A stretch of 64,000 bases of DNA from Candidatus Omnitrophota bacterium (lineage in GTDB: Bacteria > Omnitrophota > Gorgyraeia > Zapsychrales > Zapsychraceae), in contig JACKFL010000006.1 of the NCBI GenBank assembly GCA_020632495.1, forward strand, positions 1,240,001-1,304,000, given 5' to 3'. This document shows, piece by piece, positions 55,469 to 63,881 of this stretch (its first letter is position 1; every line of letters starts with the position of its first letter). The position numbers and the translations under genes are program-made. The notes under the pieces were generated by a model. It ran no database searches. It was not told where the DNA came from and saw only the letters and a list, made by a program, of their open reading frames with translations.

Positions 55469-56869
55469 ATGAAACAGTATGACGTCATCGTTATCGGTTC
55501 GGGCGGGGGATCGAAAATCACGACCCCGGCTTCAAAGCTCGGACTGAGGGTCGCCGTAATCGAAAAAGACCGGTTGGGCGGCACCTGCCTCAACCGGGGA
55601 TGCATTCCTTCAAAGATGTTGATCCATCCGGCCGACGTGGCCCAGGAAATCCGCGACGCGGCGCGCTTCGATATCCACAACAATCCCAACTTTACCGTCG
55701 ACTTCAACAAGCTCGTCACTCGCATTTCCAATACCGTCGATGCGGATTCCTACGGGATATCGGCCGGTTACGGAAAGAATCCCAACATCGACTTCTATCA
55801 CGGCACGGCGCGCTTCACCGCCGACAAAATCATAGCCGTTAACGGCGAGGAACTCACCGCCGACAAGATCTTTGTCGCTGTAGGCTCAAGGCCGAGCATC
55901 CCCGACATCCAGGGAATTGCCGAAACCCCCTACTGGACAAGTACCGAGGCCCTGCGGAACACCTCGTTGCCGCGTAAAATGACGATCATCGGCGCCAGCT
56001 ACATCGCTGTCGAACTCGGACATGCCTACGGCGCACTGGGAACGGAAGTCCATTTTCTGGTGCGTTCGCGCTTTCTCCGCCAGGAGGATCAGGAAACGGC
56101 GGCCGAATTTTCCCGCGTCTTTGCGCAGCGATACGAGTGCCACTTCGGAGCTGTGCCAGAGAAAGTGGAACATCGCAACGGCCGCTTCCGCGTAGCTTAC
56201 CAACAGGACGGGGATTCCAAAACAATGATGTCCGACGCGTTGCTTATCGCCACCGGCGTCGTCCCGAATACCGATACGCTGGACCTTCACAACACCAGCA
56301 TGGAGTTGAACGACGATGGCTATATCCAGGTGGACGATTACCTCTGTACCAGCATCCCCGGGGTATACGCCATGGGCGACTGCATCGGACGGCATTTTTT
56401 CCGCCACACCGTAAATTTCGAAGGGGAGTATCTCTTTCGTTCCGTGTTCAAGGAATCCGACCCGAAGCCATTACGATACCGCCCCGTCCCCCATGCGATT
56501 TTCTCCAATCCGCAGGTGGCGGGCGTCGGCAAAACCGAGGAAGAACTGAAGTCCGCAGGCGTTGAATACGTGGCGGCCGTCAATCCCTATAAGAAAAGCG
56601 CCATGGGAATGGCCTTGCTTTCGGATCACGGTTTTTGCAAACTGCTGCTCTGCGCGCGGACCCGAAAAATATTGGGAGCTCACATTGTCGGCCCGGAAGC
56701 ATCGAATATGATCCACATGATTATCGCCTTTATGAACAAAGACGGCACCCTGGACGATCTGCTCAACATGATCTACATCCATCCCGCCCTGCCCGAGATC
56801 GTTCGCAATACGGCCCGCAATGCGCAGGCCGAGTTCGACAAAAGAGTAGCTCAAACCGTGAGCGGTTAA
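55469..56869 (+). CDS. FAD-dependent pyridine nucleotide-disulphide oxidoreductase (mycothione/glutathione reductase-like)
   Basis: The 466-residue flavoprotein has a modified FAD loop (VIGSGGGSK, third Gly replaced, as in mycothione reductases), the redox pair in GGTCLNRGCIPSKM, a second Rossmann motif (IIGASYIAVELGHAYGALG) followed by Arg residues (LVRSRFLR) that favour NADPH, and the interface HPALPE with the catalytic His. It could reduce a low-molecular-weight disulphide or act as a lipoamide dehydrogenase. Glutathione biosynthesis genes 5 kb downstream make glutathione reduction attractive, but this is inference. Confidence 0.88.
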   Translation: MKQYDVIVIGSGGGSKITTPASKLGLRVAVIEKDRLGGTCLNRGCIPSKMLIHPADVAQEIRDAARFDIHNNPNFTVDFNKLVTRISNTVDADSYGISAGYGKNPNIDFYHGTARFTADKIIAVNGEELTADKIFVAVGSRPSIPDIQGIAETPYWTSTEALRNTSLPRKMTIIGASYIAVELGHAYGALGTEVHFLVRSRFLRQEDQETAAEFSRVFAQRYECHFGAVPEKVEHRNGRFRVAYQQDGDSKTMMSDALLIATGVVPNTDTLDLHNTSMELNDDGYIQVDDYLCTSIPGVYAMGDCIGRHFFRHTVNFEGEYLFRSVFKESDPKPLRYRPVPHAIFSNPQVAGVGKTEEELKSAGVEYVAAVNPYKKSAMGMALLSDHGFCKLLLCARTRKILGAHIVGPEASNMIHMIIAFMNKDGTLDDLLNMIYIHPALPEIVRNTARNAQAEFDKRVAQTVSG

Positions 56870-56872
56870 TAC

Positions 56873-57601
56873 ATGCGCGACTCCAAACACGCCATCGAGA
56901 TCGATCAACTGACCAAATATTACGGCAATCAGCAGGCCCTGCAAAATGTCACCCTGCGGGTTCGGCGCGGTGATTTTTTCGCCTTTCTCGGCCCTAACGG
57001 TGCCGGAAAGACCACGACGATCAATGTGCTCACAGGCCTGTCCAATTTTCAAGGCGGGTACGCCAAAATCTTCGGGTACGATACCCGCCGGGAATACCTC
57101 TCCGCCCGCCGGCTGGTCGGACTGTGCGCGCAGGAATTCAATTTCGATCCGTTTCTCAAAATCCGCGACTTGCTGGTTTTTCAGGCCGGTTATTTCGGCA
57201 TCCTCCCCCCCAAGGCGGCGCGCCGTGCCGACGAACTCCTAAAGCGTTTTAATCTGTACGACAAACGCAACGCCAAACACCGGGCCCTCTCCGGCGGGAT
57301 GAAAAAACGCTTGTTGCTGTGCCGCGCCCTCATCCATGACCCGGAGATCATCATCCTGGATGAACCGACGGCCGGCTGCGATTTGGAGTTGAAATTTCAG
57401 ATTTGGGACTACCTCAAGCAGCTTAACGATGAAGGGAAGACCGTCTTTCTCACCACGCATTACATGGAGGAAGCGGAAAAACTTTGCAAAACCATCGGCA
57501 TCATCAACCACGGACAAATCGTCCGCATCGGTGAGAAAAAGAGCATCCTCCAGGATAAATCCCTGCAGGATGTATTTATGGAAGTGACGGGCCTCGAATG
57601 A
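56873..57601 (+). CDS. ABC transporter ATP-binding protein (ABC-2 type)
   Basis: The 242-residue ATPase has Walker A (GPNGAGKTTT), Q-loop (CAQEFNFD), signature LSGGMKKRLL, Walker B IIILDEPTAGCD and the H-loop (LTTHYMEEAE). Pairs of this type export drugs, lipids or polysaccharides. It starts 3 nt after the reductase stop and overlaps the permease gene by 4 nt. Confidence 0.95.
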   Translation: MRDSKHAIEIDQLTKYYGNQQALQNVTLRVRRGDFFAFLGPNGAGKTTTINVLTGLSNFQGGYAKIFGYDTRREYLSARRLVGLCAQEFNFDPFLKIRDLLVFQAGYFGILPPKAARRADELLKRFNLYDKRNAKHRALSGGMKKRLLLCRALIHDPEIIILDEPTAGCDLELKFQIWDYLKQLNDEGKTVFLTTHYMEEAEKLCKTIGIINHGQIVRIGEKKSILQDKSLQDVFMEVTGLE

Positions 57602-58368
57602 TCACCAATCCCATCGGCACCGCCTCGCTGGCCAAACGCGAGATATTCCGCTTTCTGTCGGTTTCCACTCAAAGTGTTTTTCCGCCGGTACTCACCTCCA
57701 CACTGTTTATCTTCGTCTTCGGTGTGGCGTTGGGCAACCGGATCGATTTCAGCTCGACAGGATTGACCTACTTGACTTTCATCGTCCCCGGATTGATGAC
57801 GATGCACCTGATTTCCACATCTTACGAGAACACCTCATTCTCCCTGTTTTTGGGCCGCTGGCATAATCATATTCAGGAGATCCTGCTGTCACCGCTGTCG
57901 TATTTGGAAATGGTCCTCGGGCTGTTGGCCGGCGGGGTGATGCGGGGCGTGATGGTTTGCACCGGAATTTATCTGGTATCACTAATCTTCGGAAACATCC
58001 CGGCGCTGCATCCGGTGCTGCTGCTTTATTTCATGATCATGATTTCCGTCATTTTCTCATGCGTGGGTATGATCGCGGCGTTGTGGGCGGAAGATTTCAA
58101 TATGCTCAATATGTGGAATATCTATATCATTTTCCCGCTGGTACTCCTCGGCGGGGTCTTTCATCCGATCCATCTTCTCCCCACGGTCGTTCAGGATATC
58201 TCCAAATTCAATCCGATGTTCTACCTCGTCCAGGGCATGCGCTTCAGCGTCACCGGCGTATCCGACATTTCGGTACTGATCAGCGCGCTGGTGACTTTGG
58301 GCATGGCCCTCCTCTTCTTTTTGATCAGCGTCTGGCTTTTCAAAATCGGCTACAAATTACGAACCTGA
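57598..58368 (+). CDS. ABC-2 type transporter permease
   Basis: The 256-residue permease has six TM helices and the ABC-2 signature near the C-terminus (PLVLLGGVFHPIHLLPTVVQDISKFNPMFYLVQGMRFSVTG). It overlaps the ATPase gene by 4 nt. Its end overlaps the convergent bolA-like gene on the minus strand by 12 nt. The substrate is unknown. Confidence 0.94.
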   Translation: MITNPIGTASLAKREIFRFLSVSTQSVFPPVLTSTLFIFVFGVALGNRIDFSSTGLTYLTFIVPGLMTMHLISTSYENTSFSLFLGRWHNHIQEILLSPLSYLEMVLGLLAGGVMRGVMVCTGIYLVSLIFGNIPALHPVLLLYFMIMISVIFSCVGMIAALWAEDFNMLNMWNIYIIFPLVLLGGVFHPIHLLPTVVQDISKFNPMFYLVQGMRFSVTGVSDISVLISALVTLGMALLFFLISVWLFKIGYKLRT

Positions 58369-58656
58369 TATTTTCCATTCAGCGGGGGTGTGCGCTGTGA
58401 TGCCAAGGGCGTGTATTTGCGGCCGGAGCGGCGCGACAGCGCGATACACCAGGCGGTGGCGGGCGACGGGATTCACCCCTTCAAAAAGATGGCTGACCAC
58501 GGTCACCAGATAGTGTCCGCCGCCGGATTCGCGGGCCCCGGCGTGATGCGCATGCTGTGCGGTCAGGTCATCCACGTGAACGTGCTGCGCCGCCAGCTCA
58601 CTGCGCAGCAGCTGTTCGATCCGGGTCTTCAATGTGGGCGGGTAAGCGTTTGTCAA
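58357..58656 (-). CDS. bolA: BolA family protein
   Basis: The 99-residue protein has the BolA fold: helix (LKTRIEQLLRSEL), HAHHAGARESGGGHYLVTVVSHLFEGVNPVARHRLVYRAV, and the C-terminal HALGITAHTPAEW. BolA proteins partner monothiol glutaredoxins in iron-sulphur handling. The only full-length start is TTG 58656, 59 nt inside the end of the gamma-carboxylase-like gene, so translation may be coupled; TTG 58632 is an alternative. A second BolA gene begins at 63878. Confidence 0.85.
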   Translation of the reverse strand: MTNAYPPTLKTRIEQLLRSELAAQHVHVDDLTAQHAHHAGARESGGGHYLVTVVSHLFEGVNPVARHRLVYRAVAPLRPQIHALGITAHTPAEWKISGS

Positions 58657-59956
58657 ACGGGGCCATCCAGTCCAGGAAACTTTGCGAGGTGCGAATTTGA
58701 GTTAAGTCCGTTTCGGGTGATATTTTGAGCTGATATTCCCGGCCGTTAATGGAATGCCAGTTTTCAGCAAAGACCTTGGCCCCCGGGATTCCCGAGCGCC
58801 GCGCCAGGTAGTGCGCAAACTGCAAAATGAAGCGGGGGCGGGTCTTCATCACGATAAACTGGCGGAAATTAATCAAGCCTTCCTCCGGCTTGAATTTCTC
58901 ACCCGTGCGCGGATCGACGATATACATCTTCAGATTCGCCCGTTCCCGTTTGAGAATCATACGCCAGGCAAAATGTTCTCCCTGCGACGTCCAGAAGATA
59001 TCCCCGGGATACAGATGATGCCGCAGCGGCAGCGCGATCTGGACCGCCGCGTATAATCCGAGAAGGACCGGCACCCAGCGCCGTTGCCGGGTTGTCGGCT
59101 CCGACGATTCAGGCGCGGACACCTTGCAATAATATTTCAAGAAACGATTTCGCGTCGGCCAGTCTGAATTGAAGAACACGACCAGCGAGAACATCATCAA
59201 GAAAGGAAAGATCAAAATGTTCGGAAAAATCAGGTGATTGCAACTGTGAAAGAAAATCGCGACCAGCGCGGCGTATTTGCGTGTAGTGCGATTGATCAGG
59301 AAAAAAGGCACCAGCAAATCAAACATGGCCCCGCCATAAATCATCAAGTAGATGAATATATCAAGGCCGTACAACGGCGACAATATCCCCCCTTTGCCCG
59401 CCGCCGCTCCGGCCCGCAGCAAGTGGCGGACAGGCTCACCGTACCACCAGTCCCAATTGAGCTTCGCGAGTCCCGCGTAAAAATACACCACACAAAACTG
59501 AAAACGGATCAAATAGACATGCCAACTGAAACACGGAACGGTCCGCTCGGGTGCCCGAAAGACAAAGCAATAATTAGCCGGCGTAAACCATAACAACATC
59601 CCGGTGAGGAAAGTCAGATAATAATGGTTCTTGTAGTAGGCCGCATCGATCAAGAAGGTGTAAAGATAGAGACAAAGGAATGCGCCCAGGCAGGTCCGGA
59701 AACGGATTCCGAGCAAAATTCCCACGGCCAGCACCGCCATCAGCCCGTGGACAACATACATCCCTGCCCCCGGCAACGGATGTATCCAGGAAAGTCCCGG
59801 GTAGGAGAAGTGAAACTCGGGCTCGATAAAGTTGACGGCAATATAGGGCCACTGGTCCCACAAATGAACCAGCAGGATAACCCCATACAGCAGGCGGAAC
59901 AAGCCCAACGCGGCCGGATGCGCCGGCCGGAACAAAAATTCGTGTATGGTCTTCAT
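58598..59956 (-). CDS. Vitamin-K-dependent gamma-carboxylase / HTTM-domain homologue
   Basis: The 452-residue membrane protein has the N-terminal HTTM domain (LGLFRLLYGVILLVHLWDQWPY). The YYKNHYYLTFLTGML motif follows, then the active-site segment FYAGLAKLNWDWWYGEP, where Lys165 aligns with the catalytic Lys218 of human GGCX. After these come HSCNHLIFPNILIFPFLM and a C-terminal domain of about 180 residues. Bacterial homologues are scattered and mostly of unknown function; some lack carboxylase residues, but here the Lys is kept. The 3' end overlaps bolA. Confidence 0.85.
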   Translation of the reverse strand: MKTIHEFLFRPAHPAALGLFRLLYGVILLVHLWDQWPYIAVNFIEPEFHFSYPGLSWIHPLPGAGMYVVHGLMAVLAVGILLGIRFRTCLGAFLCLYLYTFLIDAAYYKNHYYLTFLTGMLLWFTPANYCFVFRAPERTVPCFSWHVYLIRFQFCVVYFYAGLAKLNWDWWYGEPVRHLLRAGAAAGKGGILSPLYGLDIFIYLMIYGGAMFDLLVPFFLINRTTRKYAALVAIFFHSCNHLIFPNILIFPFLMMFSLVVFFNSDWPTRNRFLKYYCKVSAPESSEPTTRQRRWVPVLLGLYAAVQIALPLRHHLYPGDIFWTSQGEHFAWRMILKRERANLKMYIVDPRTGEKFKPEEGLINFRQFIVMKTRPRFILQFAHYLARRSGIPGAKVFAENWHSINGREYQLKISPETDLTQIRTSQSFLDWMAPFDKRLPAHIEDPDRTAAAQ

Positions 59957-60046
59957 CTTGCCCCAAAAAGGTTTCGATTTCCGATGGTAATTAGTGTAAC
60001 ATAATCACAAATCATTCAAACCAAAATATCAAAATAAGATATCCGT

Positions 60047-61273
60047 ATGCGATTAAGTTTGAATGCGCAAATTGTGACCGGGGCCCTCGCCGGGGTCGCC
60101 TTCGGATTTTTCCTGAACTGGCAGGGAACTCAGTCCGGTTGGACCGCGACCAGCCTCCTGGTGTGTGGAACGGGCGGCAAACTCTTCGTCTCCCTGTTAA
60201 AAATGATCCTGATCCCGTTGGTCTTTACCTCCATCGCGGTCGGGATCGCCAACCTCCGGGCCCATGCGCAAATGCAGCGGGTTTGGAAACTCTCCCTGCT
60301 CTACTACATCTCGACGACCATGCTGGCGGTTTTGCTCGGCCTGACCGTGGTCAACGTATTCCGTCCCGGGGAAGGCATTGAGATCGGCATGTTTCAGGAA
60401 GCCATGTCGCAGTCCAGCATCCAGCAGCTCACCGTCGGCGAATTTATCGAAAATTTTCTCGCCAATCTTTTCATCAATCCCATTCAGGCTATGGCGGAGG
60501 GCCAAGTGCTGCCCACCATTATCTTTGCCATGTTCCTCGGTATCGCGCTGGTCGTCATGGGCGACAAGGCCGGCACCACCCTCAACCTTCTGAATGAACT
60601 CTTTGAATTGATTATGCTGATCGTCAACTGGATCATGGTCATCCTGCCGGTGGGGATTTTCTGCCTGTTGACTAAGCTGGTCGCCACCCAGGACGCATCC
60701 TTGTTCGCCGCCTTGGGAAAGTTCATGCTGGTGGTCATCGGGGCCACGCTCTTTCACGGTTTTGTCACGCTTCCGGTATTGCTGATCGTCTTTACGAAGG
60801 TCAAACCTCTGGACTATTATCGAGGGGTCCGGGAGGCCCTGGTCACGGCCCTGTCGACCAGCTCGTCCTCGGCCACCCTGCCGATCACCTACCGCTGCCT
60901 GGAAGACAATCTCAAAGCGGATAAGGATGTGGCCGGGTTTGTCCTGCCGCTAGGGGCGACAATTAATATGGACGGCACGGCCATGTACGAGGCCGTGGCG
61001 GCCATCTTCGTGGCCAATCTGGTCGGCGTCGATCTTCATCTCGGTCAGCAGCTGATGGTGTTTTTCATGGCGATCCTGGCCTCGGTAGGGGCGCCGGGCA
61101 TCCCCAGCGCAGGGATGGTGACCATGGTCATGGTCCTTCAATCAGTTGGGCTGCCGGCCGAAGCGATCGCTATTTTGCTCCCCATCGACCGGCTGCTGGA
61201 TGCGATCCGGACCATGGTCAACGTCAAAGGCGACACCATCGGCACCCTCATCGTGGATCATTACACCTCATAA
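60047..61273 (+). CDS. Dicarboxylate/amino acid:cation symporter (DAACS family)
   Basis: The 408-residue transporter has eight TM helices and both re-entrant loops. Typical motifs are the serine-rich TSSSSATLPIT, the sodium/substrate motif LGATINMDGTAMYE (NMDGT) and GAPGIPSAGMVTM. GltP and DctA belong to this family, importing glutamate/aspartate or C4-dicarboxylates. Glutamate-cysteine ligase lies directly downstream, so glutamate uptake is a reasonable guess. Confidence 0.94.
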   Translation: MRLSLNAQIVTGALAGVAFGFFLNWQGTQSGWTATSLLVCGTGGKLFVSLLKMILIPLVFTSIAVGIANLRAHAQMQRVWKLSLLYYISTTMLAVLLGLTVVNVFRPGEGIEIGMFQEAMSQSSIQQLTVGEFIENFLANLFINPIQAMAEGQVLPTIIFAMFLGIALVVMGDKAGTTLNLLNELFELIMLIVNWIMVILPVGIFCLLTKLVATQDASLFAALGKFMLVVIGATLFHGFVTLPVLLIVFTKVKPLDYYRGVREALVTALSTSSSSATLPITYRCLEDNLKADKDVAGFVLPLGATINMDGTAMYEAVAAIFVANLVGVDLHLGQQLMVFFMAILASVGAPGIPSAGMVTMVMVLQSVGLPAEAIAILLPIDRLLDAIRTMVNVKGDTIGTLIVDHYTS

Positions 61274-61287
61274 ATTGAAATAAAAAC

Positions 61288-61324
61288 TGGACAACCCCCG
61301 TAAAATGGGACATAATAACCACAA
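61288..61324 (+). promoter_or_regulatory. Promoter of the glutathione gene cluster
   Basis: TGGACA (61288-61293) and CATAAT (61311-61316) are 17 bp apart, about 35 nt before the gshA ATG at 61352. No strong Shine-Dalgarno sequence is visible; the nearest is AGGTG, more than 20 nt upstream. Confidence 0.5.
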
Positions 61325-61351
61325 TTTAGGTGTATATAAACGTATTTGCTT

Positions 61352-62641
61352 ATGAATCCCATTCAAACAACTGCCACCATGTCCCCGGCGATGTCCTCTC
61401 TGATCGGCCGGATCCAAGCGAAACAGGAGCTGATTCACAAGTGGCTCACCTCCTATGAAGGCTCCAAGGAACTCCCGATCTACTCATCGGTGGATATCCG
61501 CGAATCCGGATTCAAGATGGCCGTGGTGGACACCAATATTTTTCCTGCCGGCTTCAATAATTTGTGCGAACACGGTCAGGCCGATGCGGTGCGCTATCTC
61601 AAACAGGCCATCGAGCGGCGCGTAGCCGGCTGCCGCAATATCCTGATCGTGGCGGAGGAACACACACGCAACACATGGTATCTGGAAAATATCCGCATCC
61701 TGCAGGAGATCACCGAGAAGGCCGGCTTCAATGTCAAGATCGCCACCTTTCTTACGATCCAACCCGACTTTTGCGAAAAGATGCGTTTCGTCGAACTGGA
61801 AACGGCCACCGGTCATCCGGTCCGCGTTCATTGCTTTCGAAAAATTCTGCAAGACTATGAAGCAGGTCGCGAAAAATTCTGCCTGATTATTCTCAATAAC
61901 GATCTGAGCACCGGCATCCCGGATATCCTCAAGAAGGCCAATGTCCCGATCTATCCCTCCATTGCCGCCGGTTGGCACTCACGCTTGAAGTCGCATCACT
62001 TTGCGCACACGGATGACCTCATGAAGGAATTCGCCGCCATCATTGATGTCGATCCGTGGCTGTTGACCTGCCAGTTCCAGGAAGTGAGCCCCATCGACAT
62101 CAATGAAGAATCCGACCGGCAAAAATTAGCCGACGTCGCCGCCGGGATGTTTGCGGATATCGCGAAAAAGTATCGTGAGCACCACATCAATGAAAAACCC
62201 TACATTGTCCTAAAAAGTAACTCCGGCACATATGGCATGGGCGTCATGGCCATTGAAGATGCCGCCGATATTCTGCACTTGAACCGCAAGAAGCGCAATT
62301 CCCTGTCCGTTGGCAAGAGCTCCCAGGCCATCTCCCAATTCCTGCTTCAGGAAGGCGTCCCGACGATTTACAATGTGGCTCAGCAGGTCAGTGAGGTTGT
62401 GATCTATCAAATCGAAAACAATCTCGTCGGCGGCTTTTACCGCATGCACGGCTCCAAGGGGCAGCGTGACAATCTCAACTCCAAAGGGATGAGTTTTCAA
62501 ACTATTTGTCCGCACTCGGCAAAATACGGCGACTGTGTGGCGCATCCCGACCTCAATATGTTTGACGTGTACCGCATTCTCGCCCGGATCGCCGGCATTG
62601 CCGCGCACCGGGAGATTATTCAGCTCGAATCGAAGGCCTAA
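61352..62641 (+). CDS. gshA: Glutamate-cysteine ligase (PF08886 GshA type)
   Basis: The enzyme makes gamma-glutamylcysteine from glutamate, cysteine and ATP, the first step of glutathione synthesis. The 429-residue protein has SVDIRESGFKMAVVDTNIFPAGFNNL near the N-terminus, VAEEHTRNTWYLENI, and YIVLKSNSGTYGMGVMAI (ATP-grasp-like). It belongs to the type found in some proteobacteria rather than the E. coli GshA type. I chose ATG 61352. It is followed after 15 nt by gshB. Confidence 0.93.
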   Translation: MNPIQTTATMSPAMSSLIGRIQAKQELIHKWLTSYEGSKELPIYSSVDIRESGFKMAVVDTNIFPAGFNNLCEHGQADAVRYLKQAIERRVAGCRNILIVAEEHTRNTWYLENIRILQEITEKAGFNVKIATFLTIQPDFCEKMRFVELETATGHPVRVHCFRKILQDYEAGREKFCLIILNNDLSTGIPDILKKANVPIYPSIAAGWHSRLKSHHFAHTDDLMKEFAAIIDVDPWLLTCQFQEVSPIDINEESDRQKLADVAAGMFADIAKKYREHHINEKPYIVLKSNSGTYGMGVMAIEDAADILHLNRKKRNSLSVGKSSQAISQFLLQEGVPTIYNVAQQVSEVVIYQIENNLVGGFYRMHGSKGQRDNLNSKGMSFQTICPHSAKYGDCVAHPDLNMFDVYRILARIAGIAAHREIIQLESKA

Positions 62642-62656
62642 AACCGCGAGGTGACT

Positions 62657-63613
62657 ATGAATTTTGTCTTTCTGGTAGACAAGTATGAGAAGTGGGACAT
62701 CGACAAGGACACTTCCTTCTGTTTCATGTTAGGCGCTGCCCGGCGCGGTCATGCGGTGTATATCCTCAACGAAGGCGGTATCACCCGAAAAAACGGACGG
62801 ATCCTGATGTGCGTCAACCGGATTACCCCTCAACGTGATCCGGCCAATCCGTTCGGCGAGGTCACCGGATTGATCCTGACGGAAGAGCAAATCGATGCCG
62901 TCTTTATCCGGACCGATCCCCCCTTTGATGAAACATACCTGATGCAGACATGGATGCTCGACCTGCTCCCCAAACACATCCCGGTCATCAATGAACCCTC
63001 GGGGCTGCGCGAGTGCAACGAAAAGATCTGGGCGACCCAATTTCCTGAACTCATGCCGCCCACACTGGTTTCACAGCAAGAAAGCGAGATCCTGCAGTTT
63101 ATCGATGAAAACGAATTGGTGGTCGCCAAACCGGTCAACGGATTCGGGGGCCAGGGCATCATCCGCCTGTCGAACACCAATTATGTGGAGGAAAGCCTCA
63201 TCAAACTCACGCGCCGCTGGTCACAGGATATTATTGTGCAAAAGTATATTCCCGAGGCGGAGCACGGCGACAAACGCATCCTTCTGCTCAACGGCGAACC
63301 GATCGGCGCGGTACTCCGGGTCCACAGCCCCCACGATTTTCGAAATAATTTCATGTCCGGCGGATCCGCCCATCCCGCCGAAATTACACTGCACGAGCTG
63401 GACATCTGCCAAACGCTCAAACCGCATCTCCAGGAAAAAGGACTCTACTTTGTCGGCATTGATGTGATCGGACCTTATCTGACGGAAGTCAACGTGACTT
63501 CTCCCACCTGTGTGCAGGAAATCAACAAGCTGAATAACGTGCAACTGGAAGACCAGGTGATCGACTTCACCGAAAAACTTATTGACCAATTCCGGTCTCC
63601 CAGTACAATATGA
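62657..63613 (+). CDS. gshB: Glutathione synthetase
   Basis: The enzyme joins gamma-glutamylcysteine and glycine. The 318-residue ATP-grasp protein has FIRTDPPFDETYL, NEPSGLRECNEKIWA, VVAKPVNGFGGQGI, GDKRILLLNGEPIGAVLR and the C-terminal DVIGPYLTEVNVTSPT. GAGGTGA precedes the ATG at 62657, which I prefer to the GTG at 62651. Confidence 0.96.
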   Translation: MNFVFLVDKYEKWDIDKDTSFCFMLGAARRGHAVYILNEGGITRKNGRILMCVNRITPQRDPANPFGEVTGLILTEEQIDAVFIRTDPPFDETYLMQTWMLDLLPKHIPVINEPSGLRECNEKIWATQFPELMPPTLVSQQESEILQFIDENELVVAKPVNGFGGQGIIRLSNTNYVEESLIKLTRRWSQDIIVQKYIPEAEHGDKRILLLNGEPIGAVLRVHSPHDFRNNFMSGGSAHPAEITLHELDICQTLKPHLQEKGLYFVGIDVIGPYLTEVNVTSPTCVQEINKLNNVQLEDQVIDFTEKLIDQFRSPSTI

Positions 63614-63641
63614 GCGGTTATCCCGAGGAAAGGACGCTTGT

Positions 63642-63881
63642 ATGCCCAATCTGAATCTCTACTACCTGGAGACGTGTCCCTACTGCCGTAAAGTCCTCCA
63701 TTTCATGGATGAGAACGGCATTCAACTGGGGATGAAAAACGCCTCCGCGCATCCGGAACTGCGCGCCGAACTCAGCGCCAAAGGCGGCCGCTCCCAGTTC
63801 CCGGCTCTTGAAATCGACGGTGAGATCATGTACGAATCCGATGATATCATCGTCTGGCTCAAGGAGAATTACTCCCAATGA
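63642..63881 (+). CDS. Glutaredoxin-like protein
   Basis: The 79-residue thioredoxin-fold protein has CPYCRK (Cys12, Cys15), QFPALEIDGE with the cis-Pro region, and a C-terminal helix (DDIIVWLKENY). It is a dithiol (CPYC) glutaredoxin, unlike the CGFS type that usually binds BolA. I chose ATG 63642, with GAGGAAAGGA upstream. It overlaps the next gene by 4 nt. Confidence 0.92.
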   Translation: MPNLNLYYLETCPYCRKVLHFMDENGIQLGMKNASAHPELRAELSAKGGRSQFPALEIDGEIMYESDDIIVWLKENYSQ

